Part shown: positions 35,140-45,329 of the stretch, one piece after another | Position numbering within the stretch: the first letter of the stretch is position 1 | How the letters are laid out: each line of letters starts with the position of its first letter | NCBI GenBank assembly: GCA_029532415.1 | Contig: JAQOTA010000020.1 | Span: 496,001 to 560,000 of the forward strand | Direction of reading: 5' to 3' | Length of the DNA stretch: 64,000 nucleotides | Source of the DNA: Marasmius tenuissimus | Lineage: Eukaryota; Basidiomycota; Agaricomycetes; Agaricales; Marasmiaceae | Notes under the pieces: generated by a model | Seen by the model: the letters and a program-made list of their open reading frames with translations, nothing else | Databases searched by the model: none | What the model was told of the DNA's origin: nothing | Made by a program: the position numbers and the translations under genes

Positions 35140-37346
35140 TATGGACCTGTCTCTATCTCTTCTGTTTGCGCTCTTTGGCTCATGGCGGTCCATTTTCATA
35201 CCTCAAGTACGGCACTTTATCTAAGAAGCAACGTTAGAACGGTGCGCCGAGCTGGATGCGATTATACAAGGGCAGACCACGACTGGTGAGCTCCAAAACC
35301 CTCGGCTACCTCTTTTACTGATTCTCGCGTCCATGGTTAGCTCAAGTACACGCATGGCTCTAATATGCCGAAGTTAATGGAATGCCTCTGAAGTGGGAAG
35401 TCCTGCGTATGGTGCGTTAAGCTCCAGAATTCTTCCTTCAACATGGTTCTGACGTCTCATGCTGCAGCAGGATGGCCTAATAAACCCCCGACCAGTCTCA
35501 TATGATCGTTAATCACGCCCAATTATCCAGAGACCCAATCCCTTCGTACATTTATAGTGCTCTACAGATCGTTTTGGCATCTCCCATCTTCGCTCGGCCT
35601 CGCAATCATCTCATCGCTTTCGACGGTTTTCACGGTCAATTGCTACCCCCTTCGTTCGGTTTCTCACCTATGCCTTTTACTATCGCCAATTTGGAAGGAG
35701 CCACACGTCGCTTCCATCTATGGCATGTAGCCTGCTCTTCGAGAGCAGAGCGTCGCCAGAATCAGGGAATGGCACAACCGAACCCTTTCTGCTCTTAGCA
35801 AAACGGATACTATAGCACTTCCAATTGCTCCCCTCGCTCCACACGACATCTTCACCTCCCTCAACATTCCAGTCTTCCTCCAGCGTCCCACACAAGTCTT
35901 CACATTGGCGGGCAGGAGATGCTCATGACCACCTGAACTCATCGAAAGCTGCATTCACCAGGATGACTTTGGATATCCCGGGATAGTAGTATGAGTGGCA
36001 TGCGCTGCCTGGGCACCCGGCATACCTACGTCCTCCTCGAAACAGACGGTGTTATGGGAAGGACAGGGTTTCTGGCTAAGCTTAGGGATATTGGCAGTTA
36101 TCCACCAAGCACCTGTGGCCCTTTACGAGGTGAACTGGACCACCCGTAGCTCCCTCTATGTCCGTTATACTGGCGTGGCTGCCTTCACTACCGTCCCTCG
36201 GCGATGCAGAATACTCTCACCGTTCTTCTCGATGGGAGGGGCGACCGTGAACCGTAGATACTTGTTCACGGTCATTCTAAGGGGTCATCTATCTGCTGAA
36301 ACAGAACTCGAACTCGAACTTGTTGGAATGGGAAGCCAGTTAGTTGAGGGCTTGCCGGAAATGTTGCCGAATAGCCCAGGAAGACCAGTCAGGACGGAAC
36401 TCTGGAGCCGGTGTAAGCCATATTTTGTTTTCCCGTCTCAAGAATATAGCAACTCACCGTTTGTGGTAGACTTCATTGTTCCCATCGAGCACTGGCCAGG
36501 TGTCACCGCCTTTGTCGATATTTTCATCCTATGGCGCTTGCAAGACCGAGAAATAGAAGACCGGGGTGTTCCTGGCTTTCTATTCTTTGGAGGGTTGTTC
36601 GCTACCGATATTCACCGTTTGCCTATTCTTGATGGGTAACGGAATGTACATATCGCTAGGAATAGCGTCGAAACCCTACAATGAAACGCATATACCTTTC
36701 ATCCATCTCTTGTATCGCTCTCCGTCAACGTTGGATATGTACTTGATGCATAGCTGGACTCGCCGGGGAACCTCGTCGAGCACTGCTGCTTCTGAACAGT
36801 CGCGGCTACCTCGTAAGAAGTCTTCGACTGTATCGGGTCAGCTTTATCCCTTCCCTGGTATAGACCACTCGCTATGTTTCTGATTCGTCGCTGGGTATCT
36901 GAAATCCCAGTCAAATCCATGCAAGTCTCCGCATTCCGGAGACTGGCCATACACCCCCAGGCCGTGAGGAAACTACCATTCGAAATGGATGTCTGGAGCG
37001 GGAAACAAGCCCAAGAAAGCCGAAGAGCAGAAACGTTTCCCGAAGAGAGGAGTTATTTGCTTTCAATCGATGCCCGCTGAGAGATGGACCACCCGTTATT
37101 GCACTCTCCGAAGCCCTCTTCTCACTGTAGTCTGTGATATCTGTGGGCTCTCCACGGCTCTAGAGCGCGATTTCTCTTTACCAAGCTCCCAATTGCGATC
37201 CTCGATCACAATTGCCCGATTCTCGAACGTACTCCAGACTCCCTGACACCCTCTTGTGGCCTAGAACCAAAGGCTATCGCCGTTCTGCCAATCGGAATTA
37301 CGACAACCCTTTCAGCGTGCCTAACTGGGTCGTGAACGACTCATTC
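35140..37346 (+). pseudogene. Gene X, decayed copy 3 (spacer between hydrophobins 4 and 5)
   Basis: Landmarks are VNGMPLKWEVLRM (about 35370-35410) and MPFTIANLEGATRRFHLW (about 35670-35725), then a 214-codon open stretch 35995-36639. That stretch includes VALYEVNWTTRSSLYV, LVEGLPEMLPNSPGRP and FIVPIEHWPGVTAFVDIFIL. Next is SEIPVKSMQVSAFRRLAIHP at 36897. The 214-codon stretch is the longest intact piece of gene X and could still be translated, but neighbouring landmarks lie in other frames. Nearly identical to copy 2 over 36295-37346. Confidence 0.45.
36295..37346 (+). repeat. Near-identical block, right member
   Basis: Partner of 32181-33233 (1052 versus 1053 bp). Similarity drops at the right edge, where the left member lacks GTGATTCCGACGATC. 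Confidence 0.85.
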
Positions 37347-38199
37347 GTGATTCCGACGATCATTCAACGCGAATCATGTCGTAGCGAGGTGGCCTTCTAT
37401 ACGACCATAATTTTTCCTCTCCAACGTGCTAACACGTTGCGTATCATTCGATATCCTTCATTCCCAAGAGGAGTAAGGTTTAACACCTGAACGCACAGAT
37501 CAGACTCTGATACATAGGAATACGACGTCCGACTTACGTCGGGAGTCGGGTTCTGACGAACTTTCCGTTTCGAAAATAGGAGTTCCGTTGACTCGTTCCT
37601 GGTCAGTTCAACTGGTATGTACCCTACAAAGCCGAACCTGACTATGCTTACGTCTCTCTCAGTTTCTGTACACCGCCCACTCTGAGACGTCCCGCGTAAT
37701 ACAGAAGTGCTATGCGCTATGAGTGTTTCTCTCCTGGGCGTCATTTCTGAGGTACTGAGTATCAGTTTGAAACAAACGACCGCTGTCTAATAGGCTGTCA
37801 GTGGCGTGTGTCAAAGCTCTAAGCGAGACAAATCATGGAGGTTTGAATCAACAAACATAATGCAGTCGACCAAACGTCTCGGTGGTCTACGCCAGGGCTC
37901 TCGTCAAAAATAACACCTAGGGCGTTTTTCAAACCCATTCTGAATCTCTGGACGAGACCAACATCTTCCAATAAGAATTGGAAAAGAGACGTTCATTCCA
38001 CAACTACTGAACAATCAAAATAGCTCAGATGAACGATGTCACTAAACGGACGTGAACTCAACAAAGGTTCACCCCTCGCCGCATTTTAATTGCTGACCGT
38101 CACCCTTTCGCTCCACTTTGACACGACGCTTGTTACATTTCTGGAAGAACGACGAGGAACAGAGAATCAGCCACCGCGTCACTGGTGTCTACGAAAACT

Positions 38200-38207
38200 T
38201 ATAAAAG
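38200..38207 (+). promoter_or_regulatory. TATA box, hydrophobin 5
   Basis: TATAAAAG 82 bp before the ATG. Confidence 0.85.
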
Positions 38208-38281
38208 GCCTTCAGAGTCCAATCTCATTCTTCACTCAAACAAACCAGCAGTCGTCTGTTTAAGCACTCTCTCTACTCATC

Positions 38282-38740
38282 ATGAAGTTCACTCAAATCT
38301 TCACTGTCTCTGCTCTCGCTACCCTTGCGGTTGCCACACCCACTGGGGGCTGGGGTGAGCCCAGCGGAGACTGCGACACTGGACCTATCCAGTGCTGCAA
38401 CACCGTCACGACAGCGAAGGACCCCGCTGCCGCCGGTATCCTCGCTTCTATTGGGGTCGTTGTTCAGGACGTCAATGCACTGGTCGGTTTGACCTGCAGC
38501 CCTATCACCGTCATTGGTGCTGGAAGCAGTGGATGGTGAGTTTGATTTGCCCGTTTACACATCTTGTGAGCTGTATCACTGACATCTTGACGATAGCTCT
38601 GCCCACCCCGTCTGCTGCTCGGACAACTCTCATGGTATTTACGCTCTTAGTCGTCCCCTTGTCATTGTTCACATTGCTTACGCCAATCTTTCTCTTCAGG
38701 TACCCTCATCTCCATCGGCTGTGTCCCCGTCACCCTGTGA
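38282..38740 (+). CDS. Class I hydrophobin 5
   Basis: Exons 38282-38535, 38597-38634 and 38700-38740 give 110 residues, three more than hydrophobins 1-4. The extra residues are in the linker before Cys1, which reads GGWGEPSGD. Signal peptide identical; eight cysteines and intron positions conserved (Cys5 split by intron 1). Loop 2 carries [13 protein letters not shown], shared only with hydrophobin 6. It ends VPVTL with a TGA stop where the others use TAA. Secreted surface coat protein. Confidence 0.97.
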
Positions 38741-39269
38741 ACGGATTAATGGGCCGTCGACCCCTCTCGTCAATAGTTGTATCCGCTCGGCTTGGCCGTT
38801 GAGTTTGGAATATTGCACGCTTGTAAATCTCGAAAATGATAATGCCAGTTGTATTTGACGTGTTGTTTCTACTTTCGCCGTGCCCCTCGCTCTGTTTGAG
38901 TTACTCCTCAAGATCATTTAGCCTTCTTGAAAGATGGGATACTTTGTACACATGCAATTTGCCACCGTTCATCTTGAACGTCGGAAAAGCGGAAAAGTAC
39001 TCAATTGTCGCGGAAGATGCCGAGTTGACTGTTGAAGACCCAGTCACGCGCATCGTTCCTTTCTCCTCAACCACTTACAGCGTCATTCACGCTCTCGTCT
39101 ATTTCTTCAAATTTAAGGTGGAGAGGTACAGTTCCTCCGCGGTGGCCATTCCATCTCATAACTCGATTTTAGAAAAGCTGCTCGATGCCCCTCGGCTCAA
39201 CAAAAAAATGACGTTCGCGTGAGAGAGAGACGATGTCTAAGCGCAGAATGGTGGATGAAATAAATAGAA

Positions 39270-40554
39270 TGGGCTGTGAGGTATCTGTTTTACATCTAAC
39301 TTTTATGCTCTTCATTTATATTACCACTCCGGGGGCGGCACGTTATTTGAGAGTCAACGCTAGGACCTGGGCTGCGCCGAGCTGAATGCGATCATGTATG
39401 TGTAGGCCACGACCTGCAACCCTCGGCTACCTCTTTTACTTCAAATTTTCGAGCGCATAGGGTTGATCCAAGTACGCGTATATTAAGCACTAACGGGATC
39501 AATCTGAAGCGGGAACCTCTGCGTGCGGTGCGTTGAACTTTCAGGTGTTCCTTTTGCCATGGTTCTTACATCTTGTGTCCCAGCAGAATAGCCCCGTCGA
39601 CCTCTGACCAGCCTTATACTACCGTCACCCGTGCAAACTTTGAGAGATTCAATCACTGCTCTCTCTCCTCCACAGGTTGCTTCGGCATTCAACCACCCTT
39701 CGAGATCTCGGAGACTCAGTAGCCGTCCCTATACTACAGAACGTCAAAGGTCGCGCTCGTACTGGATCCGCCATACAATTCCGTACGGAGCTCGAGATGG
39801 AGTATAGGTTCAAGTTATTGGCTTGTCAAAGCCCAATTGATGTACACCAGCGGGATCTGGTAGAGACACCAAGGCAGTATTAGCACCGCCAGCGAGCTCC
39901 ATCACATCCCGTCGTCCTTTGGTTGCACGGGAAGCTGAAACCTGTTCGGTTAACCGAGCTATCTCGATATTGGTTGTCCTTTTCGTGCCACGCTTCCACC
40001 GCCGGTCGGCGTTCATGCACATGGCTGTGCCGTCGTGGACCTATCACGAGCGGTGAGTATACCCGCTTACTCTCCTAGCCAGCGAACTTATAATGTATCA
40101 CACTTGCCAACGCGACATACGGACAGAATCCTTCTCAGTATTTCACGGCTGCCAGTTCGTTCAGGAGCGGGCAACCCGATACATGGCAAATAACAGGTCG
40201 CTCGAGGTTGGATTGGTTGACAACTTTGTCCGGTCTCTCAAAGGCTCCAGTGCATCTCATCCTAACATCTTCCTCATCCAAATGGGACTCAAACTGCTAG
40301 TATCGTTTTTCGATATGGCTACGAAAAAGGTACCTACGGGAGACAGGTTGAGGGTGATGGATCCCAAGGGAGCTGAGATGCTTCAGTCGCAGTATCAGTG
40401 GGAAGCGAACACAGTTAGCACTTTTGTGCAGGAGTGGCGTGGGCCAGAAGTCAAAAGACGTACCATCTTTAGCTTCATCTCGTTTCTGAATGGTTCCAAG
40501 GACTCGATGTGCATTGGGGGTCGCTTCTTATATCCCCCGAAGGAGTACTTGTAG
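39270..40554 (+). pseudogene. Gene X copy 4, with MYND-like C-terminus
   Basis: Landmarks are TNGINLKREPLRA (about 39490-39530), then TELEMEYRFKLLACQSP (about 39785-39835), and a final open stretch 40093-40554 of 153 codons. The final stretch contains QWEANTVSTFVQEWRGPEVK followed by ISFLNGSKD. It aligns with the C-termini of MYND protein 1 (GWESGVVDNLLAYWRDEVK) and MYND protein 2 (WDREVVDSFLERWRHPY). No MYND finger is visible here. An intact F-box gene starts 315 bp downstream, the same distance as between MYND gene 2 and its F-box neighbour. Interrupted by stops, so probably a broken MYND-family relative. Confidence 0.5.
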
Positions 40555-40868
40555 CTTGGCAGAGAGGCAGAATTGGAGTGTACTTGGCGAACCTATTATG
40601 TAGAATCGTCCCTGACTCGTCCCGGCTGAGGGACAGACCAATCTTTTACGTGAGCCAAACATAGGCTAGCATAATGGCAATGCATGTCAGTGTCGCACTG
40701 TGAACACGTGTGTCCCTCCACTCTTACTACCCTACGCTCAACGCTCGAATCCGAAGTGCAAACAGGTCTGGGGTGATTATTCTGAAATTTTGACATCCTT
40801 ACAGCCAGGTGAGAATTGATTACTCGTGTTATTTGCACATTAACACCTTCACCCTCAGATAGTAGAAC

Positions 40869-42659
40869 ATGGCTCCCTTTTGCGAGTTATCAACGCCGTT
40901 CAAGCCTGTTCTTGATATCAACTATGCGCCTTCAGACCAGGAAAAGGAAATGATTCGGGCGCTATTGCGTGATCCGGAACTGGAGCTCGAGAACATCAGC
41001 GACGAGATTAGGAAGATGGAGGAAGATCTAGCAAGACTCAATGCTCGACAAAAAGAGCTCTACACTTTCATTCATTGCCATCGCATGATGCTCTCAACTT
41101 CCAGGCGGCTACATGGAGACATACTAGGAGAAATCTTTCTTCAAAGCGTCACGAACGAGGGGCTTCCTGTGTGCAGTCTCTCCGAGGCCCCACTCTCCCT
41201 CACGATGGTTTCTCGTGCATGGAGAGAGATCGCGATCACAACCCCACGGCTTTGGACTGCCGTTGATGTTGTTCTCCCGAGTTCAAAGCCCGAGTGGACT
41301 GTCGCGTCTCTTCGAGCGTTGATGAAGGGTAGAACTGATGGTGTTCGACAATGGTTGGATCGTTCCGGGTCGCTTCCAATCAACATCTCTCTCAGGATGG
41401 AATATCAAGCTTGCACTGATTGGTACTTGACGCTACCACAGAACGACTACGGTTGTGACAAAGCACTGGAATCCATTTGTGGTTTTACGTCGATGGTGGC
41501 GAGCTTCTGTCGAAGATGGAGAACTCTCATATTAGGACTTCCATACTCGCCCCTCCTTGATCCTTTCCGAAAGCTCACAGCGAAAGATTTCCCCCTTCTT
41601 GTTGAGTTTATCGACCCTCACACTCTTCAGATTCTTCCGGATCCAATTCCTGCAACCCCGATCCACATGCTCCAATTCATGAAAGGAGCACCCGCGTTGC
41701 AAAGAGCACAAGTTGCTGCTGTGCGTCCCGACCTCCTTGAATATTCCTTGCCGTTGAGACGTCTAAAACTACTCCATGTCTCATTTACCGAGGACCAGAA
41801 CGGAGAAGCTATGCTTAGAACACTCTCACGGCTCTGTCCCTCGCTTTCTGAATGTGCCGTTGTTCTCCATAAATTCAACGGCATGCTATCCGACTCGACT
41901 CAGATACCTTTAGCCCCAAATGAATGGGTTCACCTTCACACCTTGAAGCTCTCACTATTCGCCATCCATCGCCCCGCCAATTCCATACTGACCGAATCCA
42001 TTCGAATGATGTTCGAAAGCGTCACAACTCCCTCCCTCACAACTCTGTCTCTCCAGATCGTCAATTGCGGAGAAAATATGATCCTACCCTCTGACGATCT
42101 TAACGAGCCTTTGCCTTTCCACAATCTCATCCTCCGTTCGCAGTGCAGGTTGGAACGCTTGGAACTAGATATGGGGCTGGGATCTGGATTTTCGACGACG
42201 CTTGACACTTTACCTTCCCTCGTATCGTTGAAGGTTGGGATGCGATCTCAAAAACAGAGAGTTTCCACCAGAAGCGAGTATGCGTTATGCCCTGAACCGT
42301 CCTACTTTTCTCAATCGAAATCAGTGCTTGCCGCTCTTTCTCATCTCGGTGGGAAGGACGCAGCATTCCCCAACCTTCACGACATAAACTTCAATCTTTG
42401 TGATCCTGGAGACGCAGACTTGATTCTCGAGCTCGCTCGTGAGCAGTCGAGCTTGAACGGAAGGCTTAGCATAGTGAAGGCCGAGTTCCGAGGACTTTCG
42501 GTAAGCGATGTAGAAATCTTAGGAAACAAGTTAGGCGAGTGGAGAAAAGGTGAAGGGTCCTGTGGCGTGAAAATGGAATGGGCATACGCAGAAGGCAGAC
42601 TCACGAGACGTGATTGCGGTATCCTTCCTAGTCGTGTTCAAATCTCAGATCGTACCTAA
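40869..42659 (+). CDS. F-box-like protein with N-terminal coiled coil and LRR-like C-terminus
   Basis: Single-exon gene of 596 residues. About residues 25-70 form a charged coiled coil (EIRKMEEDLARLNARQKEL). It is followed by a short F-box-like helix set with RLHGDILGEIFLQS and SLTMVSRAWREIAITTPRLW, the typical F-box core of basidiomycete proteins. The remaining 450 residues contain irregular leucine-rich stretches such as LRRLKLLHVSF and DADLILELARE. F-box proteins bind Skp1 and present substrates to SCF ubiquitin ligases; the LRR-like part would choose the substrate, unknown here. The coiled-coil/F-box/LRR layout is hugely expanded in mushrooms. Start chosen at the ATG giving MAPFCELSTPF, conserved in the broken paralogue at 49666. 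No lesion seen. Confidence 0.85.
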   Translation: MAPFCELSTPFKPVLDINYAPSDQEKEMIRALLRDPELELENISDEIRKMEEDLARLNARQKELYTFIHCHRMMLSTSRRLHGDILGEIFLQSVTNEGLPVCSLSEAPLSLTMVSRAWREIAITTPRLWTAVDVVLPSSKPEWTVASLRALMKGRTDGVRQWLDRSGSLPINISLRMEYQACTDWYLTLPQNDYGCDKALESICGFTSMVASFCRRWRTLILGLPYSPLLDPFRKLTAKDFPLLVEFIDPHTLQILPDPIPATPIHMLQFMKGAPALQRAQVAAVRPDLLEYSLPLRRLKLLHVSFTEDQNGEAMLRTLSRLCPSLSECAVVLHKFNGMLSDSTQIPLAPNEWVHLHTLKLSLFAIHRPANSILTESIRMMFESVTTPSLTTLSLQIVNCGENMILPSDDLNEPLPFHNLILRSQCRLERLELDMGLGSGFSTTLDTLPSLVSLKVGMRSQKQRVSTRSEYALCPEPSYFSQSKSVLAALSHLGGKDAAFPNLHDINFNLCDPGDADLILELAREQSSLNGRLSIVKAEFRGLSVSDVEILGNKLGEWRKGEGSCGVKMEWAYAEGRLTRRDCGILPSRVQISDRT

Positions 42660-44134
42660 TTGGTGGGCCCTGGGGCTAAACGTACCCCGATCGGGCCTTC
42701 CCCCGGCCATTCCTTGTATGATTTTCTGGCTTTGACCATACGCTACAATAGACACTCTACAGGACAAATCGTGAATTCTTATATCCATTATTTTTGCTTC
42801 CTCTCATTTCACTCCCACGTTTGTCTACACTTAGATAGTCACTCCTACATTTTCACTCGTTGAAGGACAGTCGTTCAACCACAATTGCACGTAACCACGG
42901 TCGATAACGCGTGCAGAAACGAGATGAACAGTATTATTTCATGAGGATGGGTTATCTCAGCCACTCGCTTGCACAAACCAGCGAAGGCACGATCGCATTC
43001 CCTAATTCGAATAATATTGAGTCCCGGCTCACAACTTGGTCAACATCCAGTTTTGTGAATGAGTCCGCAAGCCATACTTATGCACCTTGTTTCCCATGGT
43101 GTGGAATAGTCCCTCCATCCAGATGAATTCTACGACTCAAGGACCTCTGCGACCCTTAATTAGAACCGTACAATATCTGAGCTTACCGTAGACGCTTTTG
43201 CGGCGTATAATCAGTGGCTATTTTAATCTGCCAACTAAAGTTGAGGGCTGAGCTGGCTGGTGACGGACGTCAAGCAAATCGAGGCCTCGAAATTCGAATC
43301 GAGACGAAACGAGATGGCCTTTTCCAACCACTGTCTTCTGCCCTGAGACCAATGCGTTACCTATCATCTCAGGCGGCTCGAAATATCTTCATTCTCGCGG
43401 CTACAGGTCCAGAAAAGCAATTTCGACCCCTAAAAGCACATTCAAGAGTGTGAGATCACTGCATACTCCGCCATACGTTCGGAGTCGGGTGATGACGAGC
43501 TTTCCATTTCGAAAACGGGGCTCTCATTAACTCGTTCCTGAGCAGCTCGACTGGTACCCCACAAAAGTTGAACCTGACCATCTTTACCCCTGACTCTCAG
43601 TTTCTCTACACCGGTTTTCCTCAGACGATCCGTGCAATACGGAAGTGCTATATGCTAGGAGCGTTTCTCTCCTGGGCGTCATTTCACAGGTACTAGTAGC
43701 AATATGAAACGATTCTCCGGTGTCTAACAAGCTGTCAGTGGCGTGTGTCAAAGTTTTTAGCGAGCTCCGAGCGAGATCAAGGACGCATGAGTCACCACAT
43801 TTCACGCAGTCGACCAACTATTCTGGTGGTCTTGGCCAAGGTTTTCGCAAAAGATACAACCCAGGTCGTTCTTCAAACCCGTGCTCTGGAAGACCAACAC
43901 ATCCTCTAGAGGAATCTGGAAAAGAAACTATTAAACGATCGAGACAGCTCAAATGAACGTTGTGTGAACGTTGTCACTAACCGGATGTGAACTCAACGAA
44001 AGTTCACCCCTCGCCGCATATTCATTTCTGGTCGTCACCCTCTCGCTCCACTTTGACACGATGCTTGTTACAACTTTGGAAGAACGATGAGGGGCAGAGT
44101 ATCAGCCACCTCGTCACTGGTGTCTACGAAAACA
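42660..44134. other. Spacer between F-box gene and hydrophobin 6
   Basis: No gene recognised. From about 43470 the sequence matches the block before the other hydrophobin genes (CGGAGTCGGGT, then TTAACTCGTTCCTGAGCAG). The F-box gene therefore lies inside an otherwise ordinary repeat spacer. Confidence 0.45.
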
Positions 44135-44142
44135 TATAAAAG
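44135..44142 (+). promoter_or_regulatory. TATA box, hydrophobin 6
   Basis: TATAAAAG 82 bp before the ATG. Confidence 0.85.
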
Positions 44143-44216
44143 GCCTTCAGAATCCAACCTCATTCCTCACTCAAACAAACCAGCAGTCGTCTGTTTAAGC
44201 ACTCTCTCTACTCATC

Positions 44217-44675
44217 ATGAAGTTCACTCAAATCTTCACTGTCTCTGCTCTCGCTACCCTTGCGGTTGCCACACCCACCGGTGGGGGCTCCGGTGGATCC
44301 GGAAGCTGCGACACTGGACCTATCCAGTGCTGCAACACCGTCACGACAGCGAAGGACCCCGCTGCCGCCGGTATCCTCGCCCTTCTGGGTGTTGTCCTCC
44401 AGGACGTGGATGCGGCGGTTGGCTTGACCTGCAGCCCAATCACCGTCATTGGTACTGGAAACGCGGGATGGTGAGTTTGATTTGCTTGTTTACATTCATT
44501 ATGAGCTGTATCACTGACGTCCTCACTATAGCTCTGCCAACCCTGTCTGCTGCTCGGACAACTCCCATGGTATTTATTCCCTTATTCGTCACCTTGTCAT
44601 TGTTCACGCTGCTAACGCAAACTTCTCCCTTCAGGTGGTCTCATTTCCATTGGCTGTATTCCCGTCACCCTCTAA
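44217..44675 (+). CDS. Class I hydrophobin 6
   Basis: Exons 44217-44470, 44532-44569 and 44635-44675 give 110 residues. The linker before Cys1 is Gly/Ser-only (GGGSGGSGS), with three extra residues relative to copies 1-4. Signal peptide, eight cysteines and intron positions are conserved. Shares [13 protein letters not shown] with hydrophobin 5, so these two are closest. The tail is IPVTL. Last gene of the array, 5.9 kb from hydrophobin 5 because the F-box gene lies between them. Confidence 0.97.
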
Positions 44676-45329
44676 AGGGATGGCTTGGGCGTCGAAAGCT
44701 CGTTAATGGATGTAATTGCTCGGCTTGGCCGTTGTGTTTGGAGTCTTTCGCGCTTGTAGTTCTCGAAAATGAAAATGCCAGTTGTATTTGATCTGATGTT
44801 TCCACTGTCACCGTGCCCCACTACTACTCAAGGTATCTCATCCTTCGTGGAGCAGGGAATACTCTATAAGCATGCATCTATTTGCCACCGTCTGTCCTGA
44901 ACGTCGTTGAGCCATACCGGAAAAGCGGAAAAATATTCATGGTCAATTGCCGCTTGATTGCCGCGGAAGATGCCGCGGAACGTAAATTGCCAGTCACTCA
45001 AGCTGTGACTGTCATCACGCGCTTCGCTCCTTTCTCCTCAACGATCATCCACGCTCCGAACGTCTTGAAGGTCTTCGATCTTCGGCCAAATGACAATATC
45101 TTTTTCTAATGACCGCCAAACTCATCCTCCAACTTTCCGAAAGCTCTGCGATACTCTTTGGCTCCAACGGAAAAAAATGCCATGCCATGTTGTCATTTGT
45201 AACACGATGTCCATCGCTGGCTGAGATAGATACGTTGTGAGGCATCTATCTCCACATCCTGTTGAACGGTCTCCAGCTCGTGTCGAGTCATTTCTGCTAC
45301 TCCAAGGACGGCTTTGTTCGAGATTCAAT

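Larger units (their letters stand above)
22700..44675 (+). repeat. Tandem array of six hydrophobin units
   Basis: Each unit has an upstream block of roughly 0.75 kb, the hydrophobin gene, and a 3' flank with GATAATGCCAGTT and CGGAAAAGCGG motifs. Units 2-4 are then followed by a gene X copy. Start-to-start distances are 1982, 4344, 4349, 4131 and 5935 bp. The upstream blocks begin near 22700, 24740, 29050, 33400, 37500 and 43470. The similar lengths of units 2-4 indicate duplication of whole units, not of the coding sequence alone. Confidence 0.85.
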
